From Prorocentrum cordatum (lineage: Eukaryota; Sar; Dinophyceae; Prorocentrales; Prorocentraceae): DNA of 64,000 nucleotides. This document shows, piece by piece, positions 9,737-20,944 of this stretch; position 1 is the stretch's first letter; each line of letters starts with the position of its first letter. The notes beneath the pieces were generated by a model. The model had not been told where the DNA came from. It saw only the letters and a list, made by a program, of their open reading frames with translations, and ran no database searches. A program made the position numbers and the translations under genes. The DNA is taken from the NCBI GenBank assembly GCA_963575745.1, contig CAUYUJ010015948.1, forward strand, positions 677,613 to 741,612, read 5' to 3'.

Positions 9737-11261
9737 GCAGCACCCCGCAATTGCGCATAAGAGTGAGGGGGCGGGCGCGGGCGACGCGGGCGTCGTCGAG
9801 CCGGCGGACCTCGTGGCCCCCACCTTCCCTGTCGATGGCGATATTCTCCTCCTCCTCATCCTCCTCGTCTTCCTCCTCCTCCTCCTCTTCCTCGTCCTCT
9901 TCCTCGTCCTCGTCCTCATCGTCGTCGTCGTCCTCCTCCTCCTCCTCCCTCCTCCTCCTCCTGTTGTTCCTCGTCCTCCCTCTCCCCCCCTCGTCCTTTC
10001 ATCATCGTCCTCCCATTGTCGTCCTCCCCCTCATCGGCCTCCATCATCGTCCTCCAATTGTCGTCCATCATCATCATCCTCCCCCTCCTCCCCCTCCTCG
10101 TCCTCCTCCTCCCCCTCCTCCCCCTCCTCCCCCTCCTCGTCCTCCTGCTCCTCCTCCTTCTCTCTCTCCACATTATCCTTACATCCTCTCTTCTGCCGCG
10201 TTCTCCTCGTCCCCTGTTAACGCCTCGTGCCTCCCCCTCCTTCCCCAAGATAACTGCAACGCAGTTTTTTTTCCACTCTATGTTTCCCGCCTTCTCTGAT
10301 CAAGGCAACTCGCCAGGGCAAAGTTGCTGGACGGGCTGGTGTGGATGCGCGGGGCTTGAAGAGGTCCTTGCGGGCTCAGACGGCATGCGAAAATCCGCCG
10401 CCGCGTTTGTGCGGAATTGGTTTGTTCAGTGAACGTGGTTTAGGTCGCGGGCTCTCCACCTACACCTGGAAGGAATGCAAGAAGCAACCCGCCGCAGGCG
10501 CCAACAAACATTGGTTTGTACACTGAACGTGGTTTGGGTCGCGGGTGGGCCGCGGGTTCTCCACCGGGAACGAATGCAAAAGATGCCCGCCGCAAGCGCC
10601 GAAAAATGTAGCTTGTACCCTGAACGTGGCTCGGATCGCGGGTTGGTCGCGAGTTGGTCACGGGGTGGGTCGCGGGCCCCCCGCCTGGAAGGAATGCAAA
10701 AAAAAACCGCCGCAGGCGCCGAAAATGGTGGTTTGTACCTTCAACGTGGTTTGGGTCGAAGGTGGGTCGCGGGTGGGTCGCGGGGTGGGTCGCGGGTGGG
10801 TCGCGGGTGGGTCGCGGGGTGGGTCGCGGGGTGGGTCGCGGGGTGGGTCGCGGGGTGGGTCGCGGGGTGGGTCGCGGGTGGGTCGCGGGTGGGTCGGGGG
10901 TGGGTCGCGGGGTGGGTCGCGGGGTGGGTCACGGGTGGGTCGCGGGTTGGGTCGGGCGGGGGGGTCGCGGGTGGGCGCGGGGTGGTCGCGGGGTGGGTCG
11001 CGGGTGGTCGCGGGTGGGTACGCGGGGTGGGGGGTCGCGGGGTGTGTGCGCGGGTGGGTCGCGGGTGGGTCGCGGGTGGGTCGCCGGTGGGTCGCGGGGT
11101 GGGTCGCGGGGGGTCGCGGAGGGTACGCGGGGCGGAGTTGCGTTGGACGACGGACAACATACACCAACACCCAAAACAACAAACAACAACAAGCCAACGA
11201 CAACAACAACACAACACAACAACACAAACAGTCACAAACCCACACAACAAACAACAACAAC

Positions 11262-11294
<33 letters not shown>

Positions 11295-11320
11295 ACAACA
11301 AACAACCACAACCACAACCA

Positions 11321-11356
<36 letters not shown>

Positions 11357-11367
11357 ACAACAACAAC

Positions 11368-11403
<36 letters not shown>

Positions 11404-11480
11404 CGAGAATCCGCACCGCGGAATTCCATTTCAGCCACGCACCCAAGGACAGTGAATGACCGTTCGGCCCCCTCACTCTG
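9737..11480. repeat. Composite repeat, copy 2
   Basis: Second copy of the modular unit at 4976-6590, in the same orientation and module order: head, CTC tract (about 9838-10200), conserved AAGGCAACTCGCCAGGGCAA segment, GAACGTGGTTTGGGTCGCGG repeats, G-rich minisatellite (10757-11130), (AAC)n tract (11150-11403) and the GGACAGTGAATGACCGTTCG tail. It is about 130 bp longer than copy 1, mainly through the simple tracts. Confidence 0.85.
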
Positions 11481-11572
11481 ACATGCCCCATGAATCCCAC
11501 AGGCCCCTGAGGCCCACAAGGCCCACAGGTCGCGCTGACCTTGGGTTCCGACGCGTGAGATTGCCAGGCTAA

Positions 11573-11775
11573 GGATTCACGGGCTATGGATGCATCAACC
11601 TTGAACCCAAGACGATCAACTCCAGGGGTTCGGGCCCCTCGGCCCCGGACCCCTTGGCCCCGGATTTCAAAGCCGCCGACCGGGACATTGAACACGAGTG
11701 GGCCGCCAGGTCCAAAACCAAGGGCCCTACGCTTCAGAGCTATGGAGTCCAGGGACCCCGTCCCTTCTACTCGCC
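11573..11775 (+). other. Candidate exon (weak)
   Basis: After a stop at 11570-11572, one plus-strand frame reads GFTGYGCINLEPKTINSRGS and later DFKAADRDIEHEWAARSKTK. This is a low-complexity-free, protein-like stretch before the frame enters a pyrimidine tract. It is out of register with the longer frames around it. No family was recognised and no splice site is certain. Confidence 0.22.
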
Positions 11776-12235
11776 ATCCTCTCCCTTCGTCCGCCCATTC
11801 CCCCTCCTCCCCCTCGTCCTCCTCCTCCTCCTCGCCCCCCCGTTCCCCCATCCCTCCTCCCTCCCCCCTCTTCCTCCCTCCTACTCCCTCCTCCTCCTTC
11901 CTCCCCGTTCCTCCTCCCTTTACGTCCCTCCTCCAAAAAAAGAGCTTATTCTGGCCAGGGATCCAGCCTTCCCCCTTTCGTCTTCCCCCCCCCCCCTGCC
12001 GCTTCCGTTCCCCCCCCCCCCCCATCCATTTCACTCCTCCTCCCGCCTTCTCCCCCCCCTCCCCTTCCTTCCCCGCCCCCCCCTTCCTCCCCTCCCCCCC
12101 GCCTCCCTCCTCCCTCCGCGTTCCCCGCATTTCCTTCCTCCCGCCGCCTCCCCCGCGTCCTCCTCCCCCTTCATCCTGCTCCTCCTACTCCTCCTACTCC
12201 TCGTCTCCCCCCCCCCTCTTCGAGAGAAAACGGCT
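11776..12235. repeat. CTC/CCT pyrimidine tract
   Basis: Nearly uninterrupted pyrimidines on the plus strand (CTCCTCC, CCCCTCC, TTCCTCC) give Pro/Leu/Ser frames on the plus strand and Arg/Glu/Gly frames on the minus strand. Tracts of this kind can form triplex DNA. Similar ones lie at 5083-5440, 9838-10200, 24660-25745, 41200-41530, 42510-43140, 43940-44060 and 49300-49520. Confidence 0.9.
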
Positions 12236-14755
12236 GCCCCGATAGACGATCCCACCCCCTCTGCTTGCCTGTTTGCCGTTTACTTGCCTCGGCGCCGTTT
12301 CTGGATGGGCCGGCGGGGGTGCGCCAAGAGGCAAGTTGTTCATGTAAAAAATCTTCGAGAGGGCACTCCCCCTGGCCCGACCCCCCCCATCGCCCCCCCC
12401 CCCCCCCCCCCCCCCATCGTGAACGCCGCCACTCGACGCCCCGCGCGCGCCGCGGAACAGGCCTGAGTCGTCTCCACGCAAGAGTGATGACCTCTGGCAG
12501 GAGCGACCTTTGGTGCGCCCATTTTCGCTCAAAATCGGTCCCCGCACCCCTCCCGGGGCCCAGACTGACTCGTTTCTCGAGCTGCGTCCGGCCGCGGCGA
12601 CGAGGGCCCCCCACCGAGGACCAGAAAGCCGCTCACCAAAGGCCACCACCGAAAAGTCACTCTCACGCGTCGCGTCTCGCGCAAGCCTCGAATCTCGCTC
12701 GGGCCGCAGAAGCGCCCGCGCGAACGCCCAGATACGTCGCTCAGGCCGCGCGCACTTGAAAAACTGGGCACGGCTCCACGACGGACCCCCAGGAAAGGCT
12801 CAAGGCAACGCAGTGCAATGCGGAGCGACGCGGCGCAATGCAACGCAATGCTGTATTTTGTGATGTTTTAAAAATGTCATGACGCGAAATACTGTTATCC
12901 GCCACTGTGCCTGCGCGGATTGTGCGTATTGGATTGGCCCTCTGTTGAACAACTGGTGGTAAATTTTGTGGTTAAGCCGACCCTCTCGTTTCACGCGTGC
13001 TTGCAAAACCGCCCCCATCGGACTGTGCCCCCCGGCGCCCTCTTCGGCCTCCAATCGGCCCCAAAAGAACCACATGCCGCCCGAGCATAACGAAGCTCGC
13101 CCCAAGACAGCCCCGAAAGCCCCCAAGACGGCCGCAAGACTGCCCGAGAAAACCTCGGGACGACACAAAAAGGCCACAAGATGGCCGAACATGGCGCCCG
13201 CCCGAGAAGGCTGCAAGGGGCGCCCATGAGGCCCCCGAGTGCAAAACAAACATCGATGGTCCAATTAGTTTTACAAGCTGCTTCTTGACGAGCTTCCGAA
13301 AACTTGACACGGCCCTTCCTCCTGAAAGTGTATTGGATACTACCTCTTGGGGGCGTCTCGGGGCCCCCTAGGGGCAATGAAAAGGGGGCCTCTAGCGGTC
13401 GGTTGGGGACCTCTCGGGAACTCTTCTGGCGTCTCCTGGGAGGACTGTGGGAGATCTGGAAGACAATTTGGAAGGAAAAGCTTCCGAATCTTGCTCAAAT
13501 CACTTCTCGCGGGCTGCATCTTCGGGCTTTCGTGCGCCGTCGTGGGGGCGTCTTGGGCCGTGTTGGGGCCTTCCTGGGCCGTCTTGGGGCTCGCTTGGGG
13601 GCCCCCTCGTGGGCCCCGGGCGGTTCTCGCGCCCCCCTCCCCCCCGAAGGGGGGCATGTTGGATGACATCGATCAGAAGATGGAGTCCGTATCTCCTCCT
13701 CATTCCCTCCATCTTCCCTCCTTTTTTTTCCGGGGTCGACGGGGCGCGGGCGGGGGCGTGAGCGGACGGGGGGCAGCTGCGGCAGCGGCGCAGCAAAGGG
13801 AAATACCACGCCCCCAGTTCGCGGGCTCTTTCTTACAGGGCAGTCGAACGACACACAACGGTTCCGTCAACGATTCATTGCACGCGCCGTAGTGGCCAAG
13901 AGAGAACCAGCCGCCCCTCCAAACGAGCGCAAGGTTGCGAAGTCCCACGAGCCCTCTGGGAGTGACTGGTTTAAAGCATTTCCTCTCCCAGCTCCCCCTC
14001 CTACCCCTCGGTGAGGGGTTCACAACTCCCCCAAACACTTCCCCCCTGGACCTGGACTCGCGACCCATTGGAGCTTCCAAGATGGCCCAGGATAGCTCTC
14101 AGAGCGCCTCAGGGAGCCCAAGATGACTTCCAAGATGGCTCAAGATAGCCCGCGATAGCTCAACATGGCTCCCAACATGCTCCAAGAGGCCCTCCAAATG
14201 ACCACGAAGCCCCTCCCCTCCAGGACGCCCCAGGGCGCCAGCATCAAGCACCTACCGAAAATCTACGCGTTGTTTGCCTTCCCGCTCTTTTGCTTTCGAT
14301 TGCCTCCCGTGGCCCAAGATGACTCCTGGAGGGCCCAAGAGAGCGCCAAAAGAGGCCCAAGAGGGCTACAAGGGCGCTCCAAAGCGCCCGCAAAAGTGGC
14401 CCCAGAGGCGGGCTATCCATGAGGCAGCGATAATTTAGGACCCCCCCCCTTCCTTCGATCCATCTCTTCCAAGATTGCCCGACCAGGCGCCCAGGAGGCC
14501 CGAAGATGCTCCGAAGAGGCCCCCAAGAGACCCCCAAGAGACCCCCAAGAGACCCCGAAAGGGCCCCCCAAGAGGCCCCCAAGAGACTTCCACAAGGTTC
14601 CCCGAGGCACCCAAGCCCCTGGGCCGCCAAGAGGCCCCCCAAGATGCCCCAAAAGGCCCCCGGGGAGCTCCCAAGAGACATCCGAAGACACCCCGAAAAA
14701 GCATCCAAAGGGCCTTTGGCCTTTTTGCTCGCCCCCCGCTTCCTCGATACTGTCC
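12236..14755. other. GC-rich low-copy DNA passing into GGCCCCCAAGA repeats
   Basis: Mostly non-tandem GC-rich sequence with one long C run near 12389-12416. From about 13.35 kb it becomes increasingly built from GGGGGCCTC/AGGCCCCCAAGAG units, densest at 14.45-14.70 kb. Competing frames occur on both strands and no domain was recognised. Confidence 0.45.
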
Positions 14756-16210
14756 TACCGATTCCTCCTCCTCCTCCTCCTCCTCCTCCTCCCCCTCCCC
14801 CTCCTCCTCCTCCTCCTCTCTGGTCGTTTGGCAACCCCTGCATCTCTTGCACTCTGGAGTTTGGTTGGCAGCGGCGCACTGGAAAAAACAAATCCTCTCT
14901 GGTCGTTCACCCCCCTACCCCTCCTCGCCCCCCTCCACTTCCCCGCCCCCCCCCCCCCCCCTTCCCTCCCTCATCCCTACCTCCTCCATCTCGTCCTTCC
15001 CCGATCCCCTTCCCCCCCTTTTTAAGGAGCACGGCGGTCCTTTGGTTCTTCTGCGCGCCCCCCTCTTTCCCTAACCAGTGCAACTCGTCTGGGCATCGTT
15101 GCTGGATGAGCTGGTGGCGTCGCGCGAAGCGTTTAGAATTCCCTGCTCGTCGCCCGCGTCGCCCCCATCCCCATCCCGCTCGGCGCTGTCGCTGTCATTC
15201 CCGCTGTCTTTCGCCCCTGGCGTCGCCCTGTCTCCCTGCTCGACCTCCCCCCTTCCACATCATCCCTTGCCTCGTCCTCGCCGTCATCGCCCCCCGCCCT
15301 GCGCCGCCGCCCCCCCCCCCCCCCCCTCGCCCAAACCCTTTCTCCTCATCCTCACCCCGAGGCGGAGTCGGGAAGGGAAAAAGGGGGCGGTGCATTTTTT
15401 ATGAAACTCCGGGCGCCTCGAGCGCCAAAGCGCAGAGGCGGCGCCCCCGCGCGGGGGCGGGAAGCGCGAAAGCAAACCGGGACGCGGGCAATGACTCTCG
15501 CGCCCAACCCCGCCCGCCCCCGCCCCCGCAATCGCGGGCGGCACAGGGGGGGAGGGGCACATGAAGAGGAAGTGGGGGCGAGGAACATGCGCCAAATGCG
15601 GTTGGGCACTGAACAGGGGGAGGGGGGAGGGCGCCGAACGAAACCGGCGCGCGACCAAACCTGTCATGGGCGACTTCAAGTCGACCCACAAGAGCCTCGG
15701 GTGCCGACATAGACTGAACATGTCCACGTGGACGTTCTGCGACGCCCGCATGCCAGAGCCCCGCGTCCCGCGCGCAAGGGAGAAATCGGCGACCCCTGAT
15801 TTCACTGGCGATCCCCCCCCTTCCACCCGCCCGCCCCGCCCACCCGCCCGCCCCCCCTGCCCCCCCCCCCCCCCCTTCGGACCCATGGAAGCACCGGAAG
15901 CAGCGAACATGATAGTTCGAGCCGGGGCGAACGCACGACGACCATGAGCATGAAGTTTTGTTTGTTTTCTGAAGGGGGGAAAGAAGGGGGGGCGGGGGGC
16001 GAGGGTCAAGACATGCGGCTCGAGCGAGCAGGCGCCCCCCCCATTGCCCCACGAACCATTTGCATTGGAAAAGGGACGCGGCGCAATGGGCAGTTTGCCG
16101 CATGCACGGGGGGGTGCCGCCTTGACGCGCGCCTTCCACTCGAAACGATCGTTTGCCGCGGCGCGATTGCCCGACGGGGCCCGGCCGCGACGTCGAGCAC
16201 CCTTCTCGCC
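14756..16210. other. CTC tract, then GC-rich low-copy DNA
   Basis: A CTCCTCC tract (14760-14820) and further C-rich sequence precede a segment starting about 15064 (CCAGTGCAACTCGTCTGGGCA, then GTTGCTGG) that matches the conserved module of the composite repeats near 5491 and 10300 and a fourth site near 45394. The rest is unique, with poly-C runs near 15310 and 15862. No gene was recognised. Confidence 0.45.
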
Positions 16211-16221
16211 ATTCTCCCCCA

Positions 16222-16266
16222 ATACACACACACACACACACACGCACGCACGCACGCGCGCGCACG

Positions 16267-16303
<37 letters not shown>

Positions 16304-16420
16304 GCGCGCGCGCACATACACGCACACACCACCCCACCCCACCCCGCCCCGCCCCACCCCACCCCACCCCACCTCCCCCCCATCCCCACCGCCCCCGCAT
16401 CCCCCGCACGTCCTCAACCA
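16222..16420. repeat. (CA)n/(CGCA)n microsatellite
   Basis: CACACA and CGCACGCA runs pass into CCCCACCCC. Structure matches the field at 1393-1720 but is shorter. Confidence 0.9.
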
Positions 16421-17333
16421 AACGAACGCGCGATGTCGCGCGTTCCAGGGCGCCGCCAAGGGCCGCAGACTCCCGCCGCGCCCCGCGCGCGCGTTGCACG
16501 GCGGGGGTTGCCGATGAATAACAAACGCCGCCCCCCCGCGCGAACCCTATCGCCGGCGCCCGCCCTTGACAAAAACATCGCCCCTGTTTCGCGGCCGCTG
16601 CGCCTGGACCGCGACCGCCTGCGCTGGAACGACGAAGCCTGCTCGGATTGCCCGCGGCGCCTGGGCGCCAGCGCCCCGCGCGCGAAGCGGGATTTGGCGA
16701 CCCCTGTTTGCCGGGGGTGGCATGCGCGGAGGGCGATTTCACTGCCCCTACCTATTGCGGACTCTTCGGGGCGCCGGGGGCAGCGCGCGAAATAATTGGG
16801 CCTGGCGGGGGGGGGGCGGAGCGGGGGGCGCGACGAGCATGAGTAGGGGGCTTTCGCGGGGGGCCGGGCAGGGCCCGAGGCGGACAGCTCGAACGAGCGA
16901 GCGCGACCCAATTGCCCTGCGCCCCTGTTGCGCTGGAAGCACCAGCTGCGCAACGCAACGGGTGGCGGGCCGCGCAGGGCGCTGCCACTCTGGCGCGCGA
17001 GTTCCACTCGAAGCGAACGCATCCTGGGGCGCACTTGCCAGACTGTGAATGTCTGGGGCGCCTACCATCATAACCCTCATCACCGCCTTCACACGCCCTC
17101 TTCATCCCCCCCCCAATCCCTCGCGCCCTCACTTCAAAAGCGGCGGGGGGAGCCCGATGACTCCCGCTGTGCCCCACGTGCTCTACATGGTGAGGATTGC
17201 CAATGAACCGGACAACGGCCGAATGACCCGCCGCGCGACTCCTGGCAGCCATGTCCCTCCTTAACAAAAACCTGCCCCCTTTTTTGTGGCCGCCGCGCTC
17301 GCCGCCGCGAACGCCCGGACCCCTCTGGTTATC
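16421..17333. other. GC-rich low-copy DNA with a diverged internal repeat
   Basis: Sequence around 16040-16180 and 16905-17040 is loosely related: both contain a GCGCGCG...TTCCACTCGAA motif following a GGGACGCG or CTGCGC segment. No protein domain was recognised and frames compete on both strands. Confidence 0.35.
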
Positions 17334-17394
17334 CCATCCCAGGTCGATGATCTTGCAACGAAGTGAGACCCTTGTTGACCTCCGCCTGGCGGAG
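17334..17394. repeat. Dispersed-element fragment: candidate arm plus palindrome
   Basis: CCATCCCAGGTCGATGATC (from 17334) is the reverse complement of 881-899, and CTCCGCC-T-GGCGGAG (17380-17394) is the palindrome seen at 588 and 736. See the entry at 875. Confidence 0.4.
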
Positions 17395-17639
17395 TTGGAA
17401 GCGACAATTTCCAGTGCCCTCTTGGGGCCTCTGGGGGGCCCCTCAGAAAGCTTTGGGGAGCACAGTGAAGGCCTTCGCAGGGCCGCGTGAGAGCCGTACC
17501 AGGGCCGCTTGTGTGCGCGGATGGGGGCGACGAGTGCTGACGCTGACGAATATGAGAATGATGAGGGCGATCAAGGCTGGCCCGAAACAAATCCTGGCGC
17601 CATTGCAGGCCGCCGATTATCGGCCACGCCGCCAGGACG

Positions 17640-17880
17640 ACGCCAAGCAACAAAACGACACCAACCAACAAACCGACACCAACCAACAAACCAACAAATC
17701 GACACCGGCCAACAAAAGGACACCAAGCAACAAAACGACACCAAGCAACAAAACGACACCAACCAACGAAACGACACCAATCAACAAAACGGCACGAATC
17801 AACAAAACGGCACTGACCAACCAAACGACAAATCACTTCACGACACCAATGAACAACGCGAAATCCACCGGCCGCCAACC
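17640..17880. repeat. 18-bp minisatellite (ACGACACCAANCAACAAA)
   Basis: About a dozen 18-bp units such as ACGACACCAACCAACAAA, with AAG/AAC/AAT variants. As 18 is a multiple of 3, each frame reads a 6-residue repeat, for example NDTNQQ. Frames continue into flanking unique DNA, but nothing else suggests a gene. Confidence 0.9.
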
Positions 17881-18664
17881 AAGCATAAAATCAACCGACA
17901 CAACGAAACCAACCCATAGAGCCAGACCAACCACTGGATTCGTGAGTCGGGGTAGTCATGGAAGTGAGCCGCTGCAGCCCGCGGAAGCCATTAACAGTGA
18001 CCAGAGCACCGCAATGCAGCAACGTCCCCGGGCGGCGGCGGGAGTCTTGGATCTCCCGCGGGACTGGAGCGTAGCGAGTTCGTCCTGGGTCCGGTTTAGT
18101 GAAGTGAAGAATTTCGGGGTGCTTGCATGGCAAAAACCTTCACTTCACTAATCTGGGGCCCCTGGAGCCCCAGGGCGTTTCAGGTCCCCTCGCTGTCTGG
18201 GTAGTCCAGGGGGCGCAGTGGCGGCTTACCAGAGGCCCTGTTCCCTAGCCTCACTTGCTTTCACCCGTGGTGCTCGCCGGCCGTCTCGGAGCTGTCTTGT
18301 GGCGGTCTGGGGCAATCCCGAAGCCTCTTGGAGCCATCCCAAGGCCCCAAGGCGCCACCAATGGGGGCCCCAAGAGAGCTCCCAGAGGGCCCCGAAAGGC
18401 CTACAACAGATTGCACGTTCGCGCGAATTCTTTGTACCACTTTGGGGGGTCCCTCTTGGGGCCCTCGGGGAACGTTCTTGGGGCCCTCCGAGGGCCCACT
18501 GGGGCCCCGGGAAGGCCCCAAGAACGCTCCCAGAGGGCCCCAAGAATGCTCCAAGAGGGCCCCAAGAGGACCCCCACAAGTGACAAAAACTATTTGCATG
18601 AGGGTGCAACTTACTCGGCGCCTCTTGGGGCGCTCTTGGAGCCGTGCTGGGCGCCACTCGTGGA
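17881..18664. repeat. Unique spacer then GGCCCC-type repeat field
   Basis: 17.88-18.16 kb is unique and contains the inverted repeat at 18096-18151. 18.16-18.66 kb is a degenerate GGCCCCAAGAG/CTCTTGGGGCC field in both orientations. Confidence 0.6.
18096..18151. repeat. Perfect 14-bp inverted repeat, 28-nt loop
   Basis: TTAGTGAAGTGAAG (18096-18109) and CTTCACTTCACTAA (18138-18151) are exact reverse complements. The arm resembles the CTTTASTAAAG palindromes at 9.1-9.3 kb only loosely. It is isolated here. Confidence 0.85.
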
Positions 18665-19115
18665 CGACATGGGCTGGGCGACGGCATGTGGACCCTGTCG
18701 CTTGGGCCATCGGGGGTGCTCCCCAGTGGGGCCACGAAGCTTGTGAGCGTATGACGGGATGGGCTGGGCGGCGGCCTGTGGGCCCTGCCTGTGGGGCCGT
18801 CGGTGTAGCTCCCCGTGGGGCCACGAAGCGTGTGAAACGTATGCCGAGATATGCTGGGCGGCGGCCTGGGAAACTTGCCGCTGGGACCTTTTTTTTGGTG
18901 GAGCTGCCTATAGGGGCACGAAATGTTTGAGGGTGTCATCAATGTGGCCTGGGCGACGGCATGTGGACCTTGCCGCCGGGACCTCCGAGGAGCTCCTCAT
19001 GGGGACACGAAGCGTCTGAGGGGCGTGCCGACATGGGCTGGGCGGCGCACTAAGGGCCCTGCCGATGGGGCCTTCGGTGGAGCACCTCACAAGGCCACGA
19101 GACTTGCGGGGGATG
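18665..19115. repeat. ~90-94 bp tandem satellite (five copies)
   Basis: Units start near 18669, 18763, 18855, 18948 and 19033 with GCTGGGCGRCGGCMTGTGG, followed by CCTGCCG...GGGCC, a GGTGTAGCTCC segment and GGGGCCACGAAGCGT. Copies are diverged but in register. The translated frames repeat with the unit and are not genes. Confidence 0.85.
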
Positions 19116-19774
19116 TGGCGAAGCAGAGACGCGGGGGAACAAGGGGGGTGTTTTGATGATGTTGATGAGGATGGTGGTGGTATTGATGATGGAGGCGGCG
19201 AGAATGCTGATGATGCTGATGATGATGGTGATGGCGACGATGACGATGGACGATGACGACGGAGACACGCGGAGAGCAGGGGCAGATACGCGAAGAGGGA
19301 GGACGAGGGAGGGGGCCGGAAGGAATGACGCGGGGCGGTGTCTCTTCAAAACGAAGAACCAACACTGCAATATGGTAGGAAATTTCTGGACGACCCCCCC
19401 CCGTGGCGCGGTCAATGTCCGCGACAGCATCGCTGGCACTACGAACGAAATGATCGAACTCTTCCTGCGACGTTACCCGCGGGGTGGATCAGCCAGGGAT
19501 GGGGGTCGAAACCGCCCCAGCGCAAAGCAAATGTACAATCCTGAGAAAACCCCAGCCCACATCAACCGATCCGCAACAAGCACGCAAGCCTTTGACGACC
19601 CCAACGCACGTGACATCGCATAACGCGACGCGCCATCGAAAACGTTCGACGCGCGGCCTCGGAATGACATCGGGCTTCATGGAACGTCGAATGGAAAACA
19701 TGAAAAACCGCCCTGTGGGCTCCGAGACCCAAAATTACTGATGTGAAGGATTTCGGCTCGTCGACTCAGTCTGC
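19116..19774. other. GATGAT-rich tract and unique spacer
   Basis: TGATGATGATG-type trinucleotides occupy about 19150-19260. The rest is unique with no recognised gene. Confidence 0.45.
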
Positions 19775-20310
19775 CCGCAGCCTCGGCCAAAGCCTCAGCC
19801 TGCCTCAGCCTCAGCCTGCCTCAGCCTCAGCCTCAGCCTACCTCAGCCTCAGCCTGCCTCAGCCTCTGCCTCAGCCTGCCTCAGCCTCAGCCTCAGCCTG
19901 CTTCAGCCTCAGACTCAGTCTGCCTTCAGCCTCGGCCTCAGCCTCCACCTGCCTCAGCCTGAGCCTGCATGAGCCTCAGCCTCAGCCTCAGCCTGCCTCA
20001 GCATCAGCCTGCCTCAGCCTCAGCCTCAGCCTGCCTCAGCCTCAGCCTCAGCCTCAGCCTGCTTCAGCCTCAGCCTCAGTCTGCCTTCAGCCTCGGCCTC
20101 AGCCTCAGCCTCCCTCAGCCTCAGCCTGCATCAGCCTCAGCCTCAGCCTCAGCCTGCCTCAGCATCAGCCTGCCTCAGCCTCAGCCTCAGCCTGCCTCAG
20201 CCTCAGCCTCAGCCTGCTTCAGCCTCAGCCTCAGTCTGCCTTCAGCCTCAGCCCTGCCTCAGCCTCAGCCTCAGCCTCAGCCTCAGCCTCAGCCTCAGCC
20301 TCAGTCCCTA
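19775..20310. repeat. (CAGCCT)n hexamer array, copy 1
   Basis: CAGCCT and CAGCCTGCCT units fill this stretch, giving Ser/Ala/Pro/Gln frames in every phase. It is followed by the 20320-20625 module, and the pair is duplicated at 20945-21915. Confidence 0.95.
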
Positions 20311-20319
20311 TCATCTTCG

Positions 20320-20625
20320 CTGTTAGGTACCGGGCATTCAAAATGTGGCCCGGGAATGGAGTTCTGGGAACTCGAAGAGCACGAAGTGGCCTACAGTTGG
20401 CTCCTGGCATTCAGAATGTGGCCCGGGAATGGAGTTCTGGGAGGTCGAAGAGCACGAAGTGTGTGACTGTTTGCGAAAAACGAGGTTCCGCGGATCCCCC
20501 CCGGAAAGCCCCAACGGAGCCCCAACGGCTCCCCAACGGCTGCCCAGACCCCCCTGTGGAGTAATGTGCTGCTCCCTTTTTACCCTATTAGAAACCTATC
20601 AGTCTTCGCTGTTAGGTAATAAAAA
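20320..20625. repeat. ~70-75 bp tandem module plus conserved tail, copy 1
   Basis: Two tandem units, each with GCATTCAAAATGTGGCCCGG, GAATGGAGTTCTGGGA and TCGAAGAGCACGAAGTG, then a tail with CCAACGGCTCC repeats, GTGGAGTAATGTGCTGCTC and CTTCGCTGTTAGGTA. The same structure with three units follows the second CAGCCT array. Confidence 0.9.
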
Positions 20626-20822
20626 TGCAACTTGCTGAGGGCAATCCAGCGTACCGAGGGTAGGTTTTGCGGGAGGGGGGGGGGCGCTGACTTCGATGGG
20701 AGACCTCCCAGACATGGATTATCATTGCGCGCGCGCGGGCGCAGTGTGCGGGCCCCGCAGTCCACGGAGAAATCTATAGTTTCATACCTAACAATTATCC
20801 CGGCAAGGCAACCTAACAGCGA
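20606..20822. mobile_element. Possible MITE (TIR-bounded, 217 bp)
   Basis: TCGCTGTTAGGT (20606-20617) and ACCTAACAGCGA (20811-20822) are exact 12-bp inverted repeats bounding 217 bp with no coding potential. No target-site duplication is evident, and the left arm also occurs at the end of the duplicated module near 21897, so the arms may belong to that repeat instead. Confidence 0.35.
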
Positions 20823-20944
20823 TGTGTAGGAGCATATCTGGAAGCATTCCCCTTAAGATTCAGATAAGAATCCTGTTGTAGAATTCTGCTGTTCTCGCAG
20901 TCGTGGTCGCATTCGCGATGGCAGTCGCAGTGGCAACAGCAGTC

